NCBI GenBank assembly: GCA_027488975.1
Contig: JAIYAQ010000027.1
Coordinates: 1-64,000, forward strand
Length of the DNA stretch: 64,000 nt
Reading direction: 5' to 3'
Origin: Cyanobium sp. E1_MAG_00006
GTDB lineage: Bacteria; Cyanobacteriota; Cyanobacteriia; PCC-6307; Cyanobiaceae
Shown here: piece after piece, positions 45,244 to 55,939 of the stretch
Layout of the letters: each line of letters begins with the position of its first letter
Numbering within the stretch: the stretch's first letter is position 1
Position numbers and translations under genes: made by a program
Notes under the pieces: model-generated
Database searches by the model: none
Seen by the model: only the letters and a program-made list of their open reading frames with translations
What the model was told of the DNA's origin: nothing

Positions 45244-46154
45244 GGCAGCAGGGCTCCGCTGCGGCCGATCACGAGAGCCAGAAGCAGCAGAGCTCCCAGC
45301 AGCACCTGGTGGCGGAAATGCAGGCCATAGGCCGAGCGAGGCAGGTCGGGGCGGCGCAGCAGCCAGGCTTCCCGCAGCAGGCCCGCTGCGGCAACGGCCC
45401 AGAGGATCCAGAACCGCAGCGTCACCCCCTGCAGGACGCCAGCGATCGCTAACAGCACCGCAGTGCTGGCGTAGCAGAAGGCCACGGCATCGGGCGCATG
45501 GGCGCCGAGGCTGAGGGCGCTGCTGCGCACGCCGATGCGGGCGTCATCGGGCCGATCGGCCATGGCGTAGACGGTGTCGAAGCCGAAGGTCCAGAGCAGG
45601 GTGGCCAGCCAGGCGAGGGCCAGGGGCCAGCCGCCGGCCAGGTTGTCGCTGGCTGCTGCCCAGGGGATCAGCACGGCGAAACCCCAGCACAGGGCCAGCA
45701 CGGCCTGGGGGTAGCCGAACCAGCGTTTCGCCGCGGGGTAGAGCAGCACCGGCGGCAGGGCGGCAATCGCCAGGGCCAGGCACAGGCCACGACTGTTGGG
45801 CGGCAGACCCCACAGCACTACCGCCAGGGCCGCCAGCAGACAGAGCCCCAGCAGGGCAACGGCGCTGGCGACGCTGATGCGGCCGCTGGCCAGGGGGCGG
45901 CTACGCGTGCGCTCCACCAGCGGATCGATGCGCCGATCCCAGAGGTCGTTGGCGATGCAGCCGGCGCCGCTCACCGCCAGCCCCCCCAGCACAATCCAGC
46001 CCACCAGCGCGGCTTGCGGTGGGGCACTGGGCAGGAGCCACAGGCTCCAGCCGGCGGGGATAAGCAGGATCAGCCGGCCGCTGGGCTTGTCCCAGCGCAG
46101 CAGCGCTAGCCAGGCCGGCAGCGGTGCGGTCGGGCCCGTGGGGGCAGCGGCCAA
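45240..46154 (-). CDS. ubiA: 4-hydroxybenzoate polyprenyltransferase (plastoquinone pathway)
   Basis: 304 residues, about eight helices of the UbiA superfamily. First Asp motif CIANDLWDRRIDPLVERTRS and GRISVASAVAL, second site TVYAMADRPDDARIGVRSSA. In cyanobacteria this enzyme prenylates 4-hydroxybenzoate for plastoquinone synthesis. GKPSGRLILLIPAGWSLWLL-like start of the membrane domain (DKPSGRLILL) fits. It lies upstream of the LD-carboxypeptidase gene with ATGA overlap and is divergent from the exopolyphosphatase gene. Confidence 0.93.
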   Translation of the reverse strand: MAAAPTGPTAPLPAWLALLRWDKPSGRLILLIPAGWSLWLLPSAPPQAALVGWIVLGGLAVSGAGCIANDLWDRRIDPLVERTRSRPLASGRISVASAVALLGLCLLAALAVVLWGLPPNSRGLCLALAIAALPPVLLYPAAKRWFGYPQAVLALCWGFAVLIPWAAASDNLAGGWPLALAWLATLLWTFGFDTVYAMADRPDDARIGVRSSALSLGAHAPDAVAFCYASTAVLLAIAGVLQGVTLRFWILWAVAAAGLLREAWLLRRPDLPRSAYGLHFRHQVLLGALLLLALVIGRSGALLP

Positions 46155-46239
46155 GGGTTGTTTTCAGGTGGAGCGCACCCTAAGGCGGCTGCCATGCCGC
46201 GACGATGCGAAAGTGGCGCAGCTCTGCCGGCCTGGACGC

Positions 46240-47892
46240 GTGACCGAGTCGATCGCTGGTTCGAGCGCCCCGCTCAGCAGCCCTGAGGGTTTTGCCGCGA
46301 TCCGCCCGGTGGCGGGCATCGACATCGGCACCAACTCGATTCACCTGTTGGTGGCGGCCGTCGATCCAGCCCTGCGCAGCTTCTCGGTGCTGCTCACCGA
46401 GAAATCCACCACACGGCTGGGGGAGCGTGATCCGGAAACGGGTGACCTCAGCGCCGAGGCGATCGAGAGGGCGTTCACCACCCTGCGGCACTGCCGGGAG
46501 CTAGCGGCCAGCCACGGTGTGGAACCGGGCGATGTGGTCACGGCCGCCACCAGTGCCGTGCGTGAGGCCCCCAACGGCCGCGAGTTCCTGCAGGCGATCC
46601 AGGAGCAGCTGGGGCTGGAGGTGGATCTGGTGAGCGGCCCCGAGGAGGCCCGCCTGATCTATCTGGGTGTGCTCTCGGGCATGGCCTTCGGCGATCAGCC
46701 CCACGTGATTCTCGATATCGGCGGCGGCTCCACCGAGCTGGTGCTGGCCGATGGCCGTGACGCCCGCGCTTTAACCAGCACCCGCGTCGGGGCCGTGCGC
46801 CTGCAACGGGATCTCATCCGCGAGGATCCGCTGCCTCCCCGGCGGGTGGAGTTCCTGCGGGCCTTCATTCAGGGTGCCCTCGAGCCGGCGGTCCTGAAGG
46901 TGCGCCAGCGGGTGGAGGCGGGAGAGCAGCCCGTGCTGGTGGCTACAAGTGGTACGGCGATGGCGATCGCGGCCATGGCCGCCGCTGAGGATCCACGGCC
47001 GCCGCTGCGGATGCAGGGGTACCGCGTGTCACGGCAGCGGCTCGATCAGCTGGTGAACAGGCTGCTGACGCTGACGCCTGAGCAGCGCCGCGCGATTCCC
47101 GGACTGAACGAGCGCCGCGCGGAGATCATCGTGCCCGGTGCCCTGATCCTGCAGACGGCGATGGGCATGCTCGGGGCCCGCGAGCTGGTGGTCAGTGAGC
47201 GGGCCTTGCGCGAGGGATTGATCGTCGACTGGATGCTGCGCAACGATCTGATCGTTGATCGCTTTGCGTTCCAGAGCAGCATCCGTCAGCGCACGGTGCT
47301 GCATCAGGTGCAGCGCTATGGGGTCGACCAGGCGCGGGCGGAACGAGTGGCCGGCTACGCCCTCAGCCTCTACGGCCAGACGCAGGGACTGCTCCATAAC
47401 GACGACGGCAGCGGCCGCCAGCTGCTCTGGGCGGCCGCGATGCTGCACAGCTGCGGCCAGCACATCAACATCGGTGCTTATCACAAACACAGCTGGTATT
47501 TGATCCGCCACGGTGATCTGCTCGGCTACTCCGACAGCGAGCACCTGATGGTGGCGGCGATTGCGCGCTATCACCGTCGCTCCTTGCCCAAGAAGCGCCA
47601 TGAGGCCTGGCAGTTGATCGACGGCCGTGACCAACGGCGCACCGTGGCGTCCATGGCCCTATTGCTGCGACTCGCCGTCGCCCTCGATCGCCGTCCCCAG
47701 CCCACGGTGGCTGGCATTCAGGTGCGCCGTGAGCCGGAGAACCTCTGCGCGATCCGCCTGGAGCCGATGGCTCAGGATCTGGATCTCAGCCTGGAGCGCT
47801 GGAGCCTTCAGGCCTGTGAAGCGGCAGTGGAGGAATCCATGGGCGTGCGGCTCAAGGTTCTGGAGCCGGAGCCGCTGGCGTTGCTGACCTAA
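46240..47892 (+). CDS. ppx: Exopolyphosphatase / Ppx-GppA family phosphatase
   Basis: 550 residues from GTG at 46240 (another in-frame GTG is at 46213). The N-terminal half is the actin-like ASKHA domain: VAGIDIGTNSIHLLVAAV, AATSAVREAPNG, HVILDIGGGSTELVLADG and SGTAMAIAAMAAAE. The C-terminal half contains an HD-type helical domain (LHSCGQHINIGAYHKHSWYL, VAAIARYHRR). It removes terminal phosphates from polyphosphate or hydrolyses pppGpp. The last 41 bases overlap the 3' end of the convergent RodZ-like gene. Confidence 0.92.
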   Translation: MTESIAGSSAPLSSPEGFAAIRPVAGIDIGTNSIHLLVAAVDPALRSFSVLLTEKSTTRLGERDPETGDLSAEAIERAFTTLRHCRELAASHGVEPGDVVTAATSAVREAPNGREFLQAIQEQLGLEVDLVSGPEEARLIYLGVLSGMAFGDQPHVILDIGGGSTELVLADGRDARALTSTRVGAVRLQRDLIREDPLPPRRVEFLRAFIQGALEPAVLKVRQRVEAGEQPVLVATSGTAMAIAAMAAAEDPRPPLRMQGYRVSRQRLDQLVNRLLTLTPEQRRAIPGLNERRAEIIVPGALILQTAMGMLGARELVVSERALREGLIVDWMLRNDLIVDRFAFQSSIRQRTVLHQVQRYGVDQARAERVAGYALSLYGQTQGLLHNDDGSGRQLLWAAAMLHSCGQHINIGAYHKHSWYLIRHGDLLGYSDSEHLMVAAIARYHRRSLPKKRHEAWQLIDGRDQRRTVASMALLLRLAVALDRRPQPTVAGIQVRREPENLCAIRLEPMAQDLDLSLERWSLQACEAAVEESMGVRLKVLEPEPLALLT

Positions 47893-48706
47893 CGCCTGGC
47901 TGGGGCTTGGTGGCCTCTTCCGGGAAGGACTGCCAGCGGATCTGATCGATCCGCCCCAGCGGCCGGGGGCTTGATCCCCCCAGACTCACCAGCACCAGAT
48001 CGGGTCGGCCGGCCAGAACCTTCAGCCCCTGGCCGACCGGGAAGCTCCGCTCACCCTGGACGGTGCCCTTGAACAACACCTTCTGGCTGCTGTCGTGCAC
48101 CTCAAGCCAGCTGGGCTGGCTGCTGCGCAGCACCAGCACACCGGCCGGAGCCGCAGCGCCGGGCTTGCTGCCCACCGGTGCTCTCGATGGAGCGGAGGCG
48201 GCAGCGGTTGGGCTCGCGGGCGGCCGGTTATTCAGCGGGCCGTTCAGCTGGCGCTGCAGCTGGGGCCAGGCCCACAACGCGGCTGCAACAAGGCCGGCAG
48301 CCAGGGCCGCCCCCCCGAGCAGACGCCCGGCGTGGAGGCCGTCGGGAGTGTTCCGCGGGCCAGGCAAGGGCAAGGCCACGGATCCGCTGCTTGATCGAGC
48401 GGCAGTGCCGGCAGCGCGGGGTTGTCCCGCACTGGCTTGCTTGAGCGGCGCCAGCAAGGGGTCGATGTCCAGCCCGAGGGCCGCGGCGACCCGTCGGGAC
48501 TGGGCAATGATGAAGACAGGTTCCGGCAGGCGAGCCAGATCAGCCTCCTCAAGGGCTGTCAGCTGTTCTTCGCCCATGTGCAGCTTGCTGGCGAGGGCTG
48601 CCCGTTCCAGCCCGCGGCTTTGGCGCGCGTCTCTGAGGGCCGAACCGAGCTTCTCCAGCACGGTGGCCTGCTTCGGCTCGGATGACGGTTGCGTGTCGCT
48701 GTCCAT
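47852..48706 (-). CDS. RodZ-like helix-turn-helix membrane protein (DUF4115)
   Basis: 284 residues from ATG at 48704-48706; the frame stays open to 48880 but the upstream part is not protein-like. N-terminal HTH (LGSALRDARQSRGLERAALA, then EEQLTALEEADLARLPEPVF) as in RodZ, one transmembrane span (LLGGAALAAGLVAAALWAW), a Pro/Ala linker, and a C-terminal beta domain (LEVHDSSQKVLFKGTVQGER) like DUF4115. RodZ links MreB to the cell envelope. The ~230 bases between its start and the tRNA contain no other gene I can support. It overlaps ppx by 41 bases, tail to tail. Confidence 0.82.
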   Translation of the reverse strand: MDSDTQPSSEPKQATVLEKLGSALRDARQSRGLERAALASKLHMGEEQLTALEEADLARLPEPVFIIAQSRRVAAALGLDIDPLLAPLKQASAGQPRAAGTAARSSSGSVALPLPGPRNTPDGLHAGRLLGGAALAAGLVAAALWAWPQLQRQLNGPLNNRPPASPTAAASAPSRAPVGSKPGAAAPAGVLVLRSSQPSWLEVHDSSQKVLFKGTVQGERSFPVGQGLKVLAGRPDLVLVSLGGSSPRPLGRIDQIRWQSFPEEATKPQPGVRSATPAAPAPEP

Positions 48707-48938
48707 CGAGGCATCAGAGGCGCTCACGTCGTTCAGCCAATCCCGCGTTTGGCGGCATTGTGACCGGATCGGCCTGAAAGTCCAACAGGTCGCGACCAAC
48801 CCCATTTCTGCACCTCCGCCGTCGACGCGTGCGCTGGCAATCCGGCTGGACGTCGATCGCGCGGCGCTGATCGGAGCCAAAAGACAATAAGGCGCCGTTG
48901 ATTCCAGCGTTGATTGAGGCTTTGGAATGAAGTCAGAT

Positions 48939-49009
<71 letters not shown>

Positions 49010-49039
49010 GGTTGCGTCGGTTGCCCGCGCCTACGGACT

Positions 49040-49819
49040 TTAAGCCATCACCTGCCCGGCTCCCCCTCGGAACAGGTGGTTGTGGCTGGCGGAGTAGAGC
49101 TTTGAGCGTGCCTCGCCGGGGGCGGCCAGGGCTGGACTCACCACATAGAGGGTGGTTCGGATCAGTTGGCGCTCTTCGCTGACGCGGGCGATCTCAGCCA
49201 GGGGCACCACGGCCAGCCACTGGTCGGGCCAGCTGACGCGATAGCCGATGGCCACCGGCGTGTCGGCGGGGTAGTGCTGCAGGAGTTCCGCCTGCACCTC
49301 GGCCACATGACGGGCACTGAGATAGAGGCAGAGGGACGCCTGCAGGGAGGCCAGTCGCTCGAGGGACTCGGCATCGGGAACGCCGGTGCGACCGCCGGCC
49401 CGGCTGAGCACGATCGTCTGCACAAGGCCGGGGATGGTGAGCTCGGCCCGGAGGGCCGCGGCCGTGGCCTGGTAGGCGCTCAGACCTGGCACCACCTCCA
49501 CCTCCAGATCGGCATCGAGCAGACGGCAGAGCTGCTCGTTCAGCGCGCTGTAGAGGCAGGTGTCGCCGTCATGCAGGCGCACGACCCGCTTGCCAGCCAG
49601 GGCGCGATCGAGCATCAGGGCCATCAGCTCCTCGAGGGTGAGGGTGCTGGTGCGGATGCGCTCGCAGCCCGCCGGTGCCAAGGCCGCCAGCTGGGGATTC
49701 ACCAGCGAATCCGTCCAGATCAGCACCTCCGCCTGCTCGATCGTTCGCAGAGCCCGAATGGTGAGCAGATCGACAGCCCCGGGGCCGGCGCCGACGATCG
49801 AGACCTTGCCCGTGCTCAC
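49040..49819 (-). CDS. cobM: Precorrin-4 C11-methyltransferase
   Basis: 259 residues. Tetrapyrrole methylase fold: [20 protein letters not shown], then [38 protein letters not shown] and [12 protein letters not shown], the last a CobM/CbiF mark. It adds a SAM methyl at C11 during corrin ring synthesis. It overlaps lgt by four bases, so cobalamin synthesis and lipoprotein processing share a transcript with petA. A CobT-like gene is at 24 kb. Confidence 0.94.
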   Translation of the reverse strand: MSTGKVSIVGAGPGAVDLLTIRALRTIEQAEVLIWTDSLVNPQLAALAPAGCERIRTSTLTLEELMALMLDRALAGKRVVRLHDGDTCLYSALNEQLCRLLDADLEVEVVPGLSAYQATAAALRAELTIPGLVQTIVLSRAGGRTGVPDAESLERLASLQASLCLYLSARHVAEVQAELLQHYPADTPVAIGYRVSWPDQWLAVVPLAEIARVSEERQLIRTTLYVVSPALAAPGEARSKLYSASHNHLFRGGAGQVMA

Positions 49820-50670
49820 GCTTGAACTCCGCTGGGATCTGGCAAGGGGAGACGGCGTCCGTAGAGCCAGTACAGCCCAAGACCGCCGACACCGATCAGA
49901 ACCAGGCTGACTAGCTGGGCCATCCGCAGGCCGCCCTCACAGAAGGGTGGCGTACCCGCCAGGCACAGCGGATCGATGCGCAGGCCCTCGATCCAGAGCC
50001 GGCCGATGCTGTAGCTCATCAGATACAAGCAGCTCAAGGCACCCGCCGGCAGCTGGAGCTTCCCCTGGCTGGCACGCCGGAACAGCAGCAGCAATAGGGC
50101 CACCACGCCCAGATTCCAAAGGGATTCGTAAAGGAAGGTGGGATGGAAGGTGGTCTGGTCGAGGAATTCCACCGGCCTGTTAGCGAAGGGGATGGTCAGC
50201 TTCCAGGGCAGGTCGGTGGGCAGTCCGAACGCCTCGGAGTTGAAGAAGTTGCCCCAGCGGCCGATCGCCTGGCCCAGGGCCACCGATGGCACCAACACAT
50301 CGAGCAGATTCCAGAAGGCGATTCGGCGCCATCGGCTGTAGAGGATCACCGCGATCGTGCCGCCGATCAGGGCGCCGTGGATGGCGATTCCGCCTCGCCA
50401 CACCGCCAGCGCATCCAGCCAGTTGAGCTGGTACTGCCGCCACTCAAAGATCACGTAGTAGAGGCGTGCGCCGACGACGGCCGCCAACACCAGGATCGGC
50501 AGGAGGTCGGCGATCAGGGCCGGTTCGATGCCCCGCTGTCGACCCAGACGTGTCGCCAGGAGCAGGCCCAGCAGCACGGCAACGGCGATCAGCAGGCCAT
50601 ACCAACGCAGCGAAAAAGGCCCCAGCTGAAACAGCAAGGGCCCGGGTGAGGTGAACAACGCGAGTGGCAT
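49816..50670 (-). CDS. lgt: Prolipoprotein diacylglyceryl transferase
   Basis: 284 residues, about seven helices. Signature [17 protein letters not shown], plus [20 protein letters not shown] at the start, [12 protein letters not shown] and [14 protein letters not shown]. It moves diacylglycerol from phosphatidylglycerol to the lipobox cysteine of exported prolipoproteins in the plasma membrane. Its ATG overlaps the TGA of petA by one base and its stop overlaps cobM, so the gene is translationally coupled on both sides. Confidence 0.96.
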   Translation of the reverse strand: MPLALFTSPGPLLFQLGPFSLRWYGLLIAVAVLLGLLLATRLGRQRGIEPALIADLLPILVLAAVVGARLYYVIFEWRQYQLNWLDALAVWRGGIAIHGALIGGTIAVILYSRWRRIAFWNLLDVLVPSVALGQAIGRWGNFFNSEAFGLPTDLPWKLTIPFANRPVEFLDQTTFHPTFLYESLWNLGVVALLLLLFRRASQGKLQLPAGALSCLYLMSYSIGRLWIEGLRIDPLCLAGTPPFCEGGLRMAQLVSLVLIGVGGLGLYWLYGRRLPLPDPSGVQA

Positions 50671-51602
50671 CAGATGCCTTCGGCAGCCTGAACTTTTTCG
50701 AACTGCTTCTTCTTCAGCACCAGCATGATCTGGGCCAAGGCAACGGCGGCGAAGAAGGCGAGCAGGCCGTAGATACGGACAGGGTTCTGCAGAACCACCT
50801 CAGCATCGAGCTGACCGAAACCACCGACGTTGGGGTCGTTGGTCAGGGGGGCGCCGGCAGCCACCGCATCACCGACCTGCGCGGTCACGGTGGGTCCAGC
50901 CGGGATGGTCTCGTTGACGCTGCTGCCGTCAGCGGTCTTGATCACCACCACCGACGATCCGTTGTCGCCGGGGTTGATCGCATCCACAGTGCCGGCCACG
51001 GAGGCGTTGAAGACACCGTTGTTGCTCTTCTCACCGGTCGGATACACCTGACCGCGGCCGCGGTTGCCGCCCACGTGCAGCTGGTACTTGCCGAAGTGGA
51101 TGCTGCTGTCGCTGGCGGGATCGGGGGAGAGGATCGGGAAGACGATCTTCTGGTGGTCATCACCGGGCAGGGGACCAACCAGCAGGATGTTCGGGTTGTC
51201 GTCGTTCCAGGTGGTGACGTAGACGCCACCGGTTTCCTCCTTGAGCTCGTCGCTGATGCGATCGGCCGGGGCCAGCTTGAAGCCATCGGGAAGCATCACG
51301 ATCGCGCCAACGTTCAGGCCGGTGGCGCTGCCGTCGCCGGCCACCTGCTTCACGTTGGTGTCGTAGGGGATCTCCACCTCAACCTTGAACACCTCATCAG
51401 GGAAGACGGCCTGGGGCACTTCCACGTGGGTGGCTTTCTTGGCCAAGTGGCAGTTGGCGCAGGCCAGCTTGCCGGTGGCTTCGCGCGGGTAGTCGTAATT
51501 CTGCTGGGCCCAGAAGGGATAGGCCCAGCTGGCCTGGGGAGCGAACAGCAGGGCGCCGAGGGCCAGCAGCGAGCTCAGCAGCAGGGAGAAGGGGCGACGC
51601 AT
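50670..51602 (-). CDS. petA: Apocytochrome f of the cytochrome b6f complex
   Basis: 310 residues from ATG at 51600-51602. Signal peptide of 27 residues ending QASWA, then mature [12 protein letters not shown], whose N-terminal Tyr is the heme's axial ligand. Heme attachment CANCH is at residues 48-52. One C-terminal transmembrane helix ([20 protein letters not shown]) and a stromal tail KKKQFEKVQ follow. It passes electrons from the Rieske centre to plastocyanin or cytochrome c6 in the thylakoid lumen. It is 41 bases after petC, the conserved petC-petA operon. Confidence 0.97.
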   Translation of the reverse strand: MRRPFSLLLSSLLALGALLFAPQASWAYPFWAQQNYDYPREATGKLACANCHLAKKATHVEVPQAVFPDEVFKVEVEIPYDTNVKQVAGDGSATGLNVGAIVMLPDGFKLAPADRISDELKEETGGVYVTTWNDDNPNILLVGPLPGDDHQKIVFPILSPDPASDSSIHFGKYQLHVGGNRGRGQVYPTGEKSNNGVFNASVAGTVDAINPGDNGSSVVVIKTADGSSVNETIPAGPTVTAQVGDAVAAGAPLTNDPNVGGFGQLDAEVVLQNPVRIYGLLAFFAAVALAQIMLVLKKKQFEKVQAAEGI

Positions 51603-51643
51603 GGGGCGTTGGGGCGAGTGGAGGGGAGCGGTCGGGAAGGAGA

Positions 51644-52189
51644 TCAGCCCCACCAGGGCTTCTCGCCGGTGCGGAAATCGGTTTCGGTCCACTGGCTGAG
51701 GAACACGTTGTCGCTGTCCACGGAGACGTGGGCCAGGGCCAGGGAGAGAGGTGCGGGGCCGCGCACCACCTTGCCCGTGGCGTCGTACTGGGAGCCGTGG
51801 CAGGGGCACATGAACTTGTTGGCGCCTTCGTTCCAGGGCACCACGCAGCCCAGGTGGGTGCAGATGGCGTTGATGCCGTAGCTGCCGATGGCGTCGCTGC
51901 CCTCAACGATCAGATAGGTGGGATCGCCCTTGAGGCCCTGCACCAGGCTGCGGTCACCCTCCTTGTGGGTCGAGAGCCAGCCGCTGGCGGTGACGGCATT
52001 GCCCAGCTCGTCCTTGGCGGTGGTGCCGCCACCGCCGCCGGCGGCCCGAGGGGGGATGAAGTAGTTCACCACCGGGTAGAGGGCCCCCAGGGCCACACCG
52101 GTGACGGAGCCGAAGGTCAGCAGGTTCATGAACTGCCGACGACCCATTCCGGGCACATCACCGCTGGCGCTCGCTGGAATCTGGGTCAT
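51644..52189 (-). CDS. petC: Rieske iron-sulfur protein of cytochrome b6f
   Basis: 181 residues from ATG at 52187-52189. [20 protein letters not shown] is a twin-arginine-type signal anchor, then a Gly-rich hinge (AGGGGGTT). The [2Fe-2S] ligands are in CTHLGC (110-115) and CPCHGS (128-133), including the disulfide Cys pair. It takes electrons from plastoquinol. The adjacent tatC gene encodes the translocase such proteins need. First gene of petC-petA. Confidence 0.97.
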   Translation of the reverse strand: MTQIPASASGDVPGMGRRQFMNLLTFGSVTGVALGALYPVVNYFIPPRAAGGGGGTTAKDELGNAVTASGWLSTHKEGDRSLVQGLKGDPTYLIVEGSDAIGSYGINAICTHLGCVVPWNEGANKFMCPCHGSQYDATGKVVRGPAPLSLALAHVSVDSDNVFLSQWTETDFRTGEKPWWG

Positions 52190-52322
52190 ACGGGGCGGCG
52201 TTGTGGCCACAGCAACGTGGCGCCCATTATGAACCTTGCCCCTGCCACGCCTGTTGGCGATGTCAGCCCCGGGCGGGCAGGCTGCAACATGCTGTTGCGC
52301 GTTCGCCCGATCGGCTTCGCAT

Positions 52323-52658
52323 GTGACTGAGCCGCCCGATGCTCCCCTGGCCTCAGACGAGGTGCTGCGGATCCTGCGACAGCGCTGGCAGGCCTCCTAC
52401 GACCTTCAGCTGATCAGCCGCCGCGGACGGCTCTACCTGCAGGTGATGTGGGGCCACCTCGAGCAGCAGTCGTTCCCGCTCGATGCGGCCACCTATGCCA
52501 GCAGGCTCGAGGAGCTGGTGGCGACGCTCAACGGGCTTGGTGTGGCGGACCAGGTGCGCCGCTGGCTCAGCACCACCCCCGACAAGCCCCGTCTCGGCCG
52601 CGCCATGAGCCTGCCGCTGGAGCTGCCCGCCGGACGCGCCAGCGAGTTCCTGCTCTGA
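52323..52658 (+). CDS. DUF3067-family small protein
   Basis: 111 residues from GTG ([18 protein letters not shown]). The core [36 protein letters not shown] and [16 protein letters not shown] match the cyanobacterial/plastid DUF3067 family, which has no firmly assigned function as far as I can say from sequence. It is divergent from petC and convergent with tatC, a neighbourhood typical of picocyanobacteria and suggestive of a link with b6f assembly. Confidence 0.8.
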   Translation: MTEPPDAPLASDEVLRILRQRWQASYDLQLISRRGRLYLQVMWGHLEQQSFPLDAATYASRLEELVATLNGLGVADQVRRWLSTTPDKPRLGRAMSLPLELPAGRASEFLL

Positions 52659-52678
52659 GCCGCTGGGCTCAGGGCCGC

Positions 52679-53524
52679 TCAGGTCCCGGTTGCCGGCCGC
52701 CCAGCCAGGGTCGCCAGGCCGACGCCCACCAGATACAGGGCCGTGATCGCGCCGGTGAGCAGCAGCATCGTGATCGGGTCGGTGGAGGGGGTGAGCACCG
52801 CTCCTGCCAGGGCGGCCGCCACCACAACGAATCGCCAGGCGCTGAGCATTGTCTTGGCCTGCACCAGGCCAAGCGTCGCCAGCAGCAGCTGCAGCACCGG
52901 CAGCTGGAAGGCCAGGGCGGTGGCCACCATCAGCAGCAGCACGAAGTCCAGATACCGCTCGATCGACCAGAGCGGTTCGACCACATCAGCTCCGTAGCTC
53001 ACCAGAAAATTCAGGGCTGCCGGCACCAGCGCCCACCAGGCGAAGGCCAGCCCCGCCAGGAACAGCACCGCCGAACCGGCCACCGCGGGCGCCACCAGCC
53101 GCCGCTCACGCCGCGTCAGGCCAGGCAGCACGAAGGCCAGGCCTTCGTAGAGCACGTAGGGCAGGGCCAGGCTGAGACCGGCGTAGCCCGCCACCTTGAG
53201 CGACACGAACAGGAACTCCCCTGGTGCCAGCTGCAGAAAGCGGATGCCGTGGGCGGGCACCTCCAGCAGCCGCACCAGGGGCTTCACCAGCAGCAGGCAG
53301 CCGGCCGCACCGATCACCACCGCCAGCAGGCTGCGCAGGATGCGGGCCCGCAGTTCCTCGAGATGGCCCACCAGGGTCATCTCCACCTCGCCCGGGAATT
53401 CGGTGCCTGCGGATTCGATGCCTGAGGATTCGACTGAGCTCTCGGTGGCGGTGCGAGGCACCCGGATCGGCGGGGGCGGTGTCAGGGCGGGTTCCGCCGT
53501 CGGCGGGGTGTCGTGCTCGCTCAT
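52679..53524 (-). CDS. tatC: Sec-independent protein translocase TatC
   Basis: 281 residues with six helices. MTLVGHLEELRARILRSL is the TatC signature, followed by LAPGEFLFVSLKVAGYAG, YEGLAFVLPGLTRRERR, FLVSYG and the end AVLTPSTDPITMLLLTG. A 45-residue Pro/Ser/Glu-rich N-terminal extension precedes the domain, which is longer than usual. It recognises twin-arginine signals, for example the Rieske precursor next door. The start overlaps the NFACT stop by four bases. Confidence 0.95.
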   Translation of the reverse strand: MSEHDTPPTAEPALTPPPPIRVPRTATESSVESSGIESAGTEFPGEVEMTLVGHLEELRARILRSLLAVVIGAAGCLLLVKPLVRLLEVPAHGIRFLQLAPGEFLFVSLKVAGYAGLSLALPYVLYEGLAFVLPGLTRRERRLVAPAVAGSAVLFLAGLAFAWWALVPAALNFLVSYGADVVEPLWSIERYLDFVLLLMVATALAFQLPVLQLLLATLGLVQAKTMLSAWRFVVVAAALAGAVLTPSTDPITMLLLTGAITALYLVGVGLATLAGRPATGT

Positions 53525-55254
53525 GGCTGTGAGTCCTGCCCGAGGCTATGCACTGGGGGTGTCAACAGGTGTTGGGCTCGGGACGGTTCCGCCCAGAGCA
53601 CCTCGCCGCCGCGATGACGCACTGTGCCCGGGCCGGTGCCGGGGATGCGCTGCAGGGTTTCGCTGGGCACCATCAGCACCGGCACGCGGCCGTTGCCGCG
53701 GGCCCGGCTGAAATGGGCGGCCAGGTCGGCGGCGGCCTGCAGGTCGCGGTCGCTGGCGCTGCCTTCGGAGCTTTTCAGCACCACATGGCTGCCCGGGCAT
53801 TCCTGGGCGTGGAACCACAGGTCGCCGCGGCGGGCCTGACGCAGGCTGATCCACTCGTTCTGGCGATGGTTGCGTCCCACCTGCAGCCGCAGGCCATCGG
53901 GGCTGGTGATCTCCAGGGGGACAGGTGCATCGCCGGAGACTGATCCCTCGCTGCCGCGGCGGCGCTGCCGGCGGCCCGCCAGCAGGGCCTCGCTCTCCTG
54001 CTCCAGAGCCTGAAGCTGCAGGAGCCGCTCCGGCTCAGAGGCTGAGCCCTCGCCCCACTGCTCCAGATAGGTGAGGCTGGCCTCCAGCTGCTCGATGCGG
54101 CTGTCGTGCAGGGCCAGGCGCGGCGTGATCGCCTGCACGGAACGGCGCAACTTGCGGGCCCTCTGATACAGGGCCTGGGCCTCGGCCACCTGCTCGCGGC
54201 TGGGATTGGCCAGACAGAGCAGGGCATCGGCCTGTTGCTGCAGCTGGTCGCTGCTCTCCACTTGATCGAGCCGCTGCTGCTGCTCCAGCCGCTGGCCGTG
54301 TTCGCGCTCCAGGGCCTGGCGCAGCCGCTGCTCCAGGTTGCTGCAGCGCCGCTGCAGGCTGCGCGCCAGCAGCACCGCCCCGTGATGGGCCGCCAGGGCG
54401 CGGTTGATCACCAGGGGGGCGGTGGGGGCTGCCGCCTCGGGATCCCAGCAGCTGTAGGCGCTGGCGCCGCCGCTGCGGAAGCGGAACTGTTCGTCGTTGA
54501 GGGCCGTCAGCCAGGCCTGCCAGCGCTGCCAGAGCTGCTGCCAGTCGGCCTCGTTCAGCGCGTTCACCGGTGTGGCCAGCAGCTCCTCGGCGGCATGGCG
54601 TTCCTGTCCCGCCAGCTGCAGCGCCAGGGCTGGGCTGATGCCCTGATAGGCGCTTGCCAGGGCGCGTCCCAGCGGAAGAGGCAGCAGGCTGAGCTGGTGG
54701 CGCCAGTGGGCGAAGGATTCGTCGCGGCAGGGTGGGCTGCCCGCCAGCGGCGGCGGTGGGCTGTAGCGATCGCCGGTGCCGATCGGCCGCAGGCGCGACT
54801 GCTGATCGCGTACCTGGCGGGCGGCCGCCACCACACGGCGGTCTGCATCGAGCAGGAACAGATTGCTGCGGCGGCCCATCAGCTCCACCACCAGGCTGCG
54901 CTGAATCGCCTCACCGGGGCGTTGGGCGAATTGCAGCTCCACAACCCGCTCCCAGCCCGGCTGCTCCAACCCCACCAGGGCCAGGCCGCTGAGGCCGTGC
55001 TGCAGCTGCTGGGCCAGGGTGCTGCCCTCTCCACCGCGGGGAGGTGGCTCGATCGCCAGCAGCCGCGGCGCCTCTGCCAGCCAGCTCAGCTCGAGCCAGG
55101 TGCGGCCCTCCAGGCTGCGGAATCCCAGCTGCAGGGTGTGGGCATCAGCCTGGCGTGCCTTCTCGAAGCGGCTGGGCAGCAGTTGCGGCCGCAGCTCCCA
55201 GAGCACCGCCTTCAGGCTGGTGAAGTCCATCGCCTGGAGGGGCAGCGGAGCCAT
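53521..55254 (-). CDS. NFACT/RqcH-like (Rqc2 homologue) protein
   Basis: 577 residues from ATG at 55252-55254 ([19 protein letters not shown]); the internal ATG at 55230 is an equal candidate. The N-terminal NFACT-N part has [20 protein letters not shown], the middle is coiled coil ([20 protein letters not shown]), and the C-terminal NFACT-R domain has [35 protein letters not shown] and [19 protein letters not shown]. Bacterial RqcH adds alanine tails to stalled peptides on 50S subunits; older names are FbpA or fibronectin-binding protein. Coupled to tatC downstream; divergent from gmk. Confidence 0.9.
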   Translation of the reverse strand: MAPLPLQAMDFTSLKAVLWELRPQLLPSRFEKARQADAHTLQLGFRSLEGRTWLELSWLAEAPRLLAIEPPPRGGEGSTLAQQLQHGLSGLALVGLEQPGWERVVELQFAQRPGEAIQRSLVVELMGRRSNLFLLDADRRVVAAARQVRDQQSRLRPIGTGDRYSPPPPLAGSPPCRDESFAHWRHQLSLLPLPLGRALASAYQGISPALALQLAGQERHAAEELLATPVNALNEADWQQLWQRWQAWLTALNDEQFRFRSGGASAYSCWDPEAAAPTAPLVINRALAAHHGAVLLARSLQRRCSNLEQRLRQALEREHGQRLEQQQRLDQVESSDQLQQQADALLCLANPSREQVAEAQALYQRARKLRRSVQAITPRLALHDSRIEQLEASLTYLEQWGEGSASEPERLLQLQALEQESEALLAGRRQRRRGSEGSVSGDAPVPLEITSPDGLRLQVGRNHRQNEWISLRQARRGDLWFHAQECPGSHVVLKSSEGSASDRDLQAAADLAAHFSRARGNGRVPVLMVPSETLQRIPGTGPGTVRHRGGEVLWAEPSRAQHLLTPPVHSLGQDSQP

Positions 55255-55312
55255 GGCGGCGGGATCGGCTGCGGCGGCGCTCCTACTCTGCAGGGCCGTG
55301 CTCGCTCCCGTG

Positions 55313-55882
55313 ATGGCAGTGGAGGGCTCCTCCGCCGGCAGGCTGTTCCTGATCACCGGTCCGAGCGGTGTCGGCAAGGGCACCCTTGTGGCGGCCCTGC
55401 TGCAGCGGCATCCGCAGATCTGGCTCTCGATCTCGGCCACCACCCGCGCTCCCCGCAATGGTGAGCTGGATGGCCAGCACTACTTCTTCCGCAGCCGGTC
55501 CCAGTTCGATGCTGACGTGGCCGCCGGAGGATTGCTCGAGTGGGCTGAGTTCGCTGGCAATTGCTATGGCACGCCCCGTCAGCCCGTGGAGCAGCAGTTG
55601 GCGGCCGGGCGCCCGGTGCTGCTGGAGATCGAGCTGGAGGGGGCCCGCCAGGTGCGCCGCAGCTTTCCCAGCGGCTTTCAGATCTTCCTGAAGCCCCCTT
55701 CGTTCGAGGAACTGGAGCGCCGCATCCGCGGCCGTGGCACCGACAGCGAGGAGGCCATCAGCCGCCGGCTTGAGCGTGCCCGTGTTGAGCTGGCGGCGGA
55801 ATCCGAATTTGATGCGGTTCTGGTCAACGCCGATCTGCAGGTGGCGCTGGCAGAGCTGGAGCAGTTGATGGGGCTGGTCTGA
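55313..55882 (+). CDS. gmk: Guanylate kinase
   Basis: 189 residues from ATG at 55313. P-loop [21 protein letters not shown]-binding [26 protein letters not shown]-like [28 protein letters not shown] and lid region [20 protein letters not shown]. It phosphorylates GMP to GDP. The gene ends 57 bases before the psaJ stop on the other strand, and the intervening hairpin serves psaFJ. Confidence 0.96.
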   Translation: MAVEGSSAGRLFLITGPSGVGKGTLVAALLQRHPQIWLSISATTRAPRNGELDGQHYFFRSRSQFDADVAAGGLLEWAEFAGNCYGTPRQPVEQQLAAGRPVLLEIELEGARQVRRSFPSGFQIFLKPPSFEELERRIRGRGTDSEEAISRRLERARVELAAESEFDAVLVNADLQVALAELEQLMGLV

Positions 55883-55890
55883 GCCGCTCC

Positions 55891-55917
55891 AATAAAAAAC
55901 GGCCCCCGGAGGGACCG
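55891..55917 (-). terminator. Rho-independent terminator of psaF-psaJ
   Basis: Read leftward, CGGTCCC-TCCG-GGGGCCG forms a 7-bp stem (one G-T pair) with a 4-base loop, at 55900-55917, directly followed by TTTTTTATT. It lies 23 bases after the psaJ stop, between convergent gmk and psaJ. Confidence 0.88.
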
Positions 55918-55939
55918 CTGATGCAATGAGCTGCTCAGC

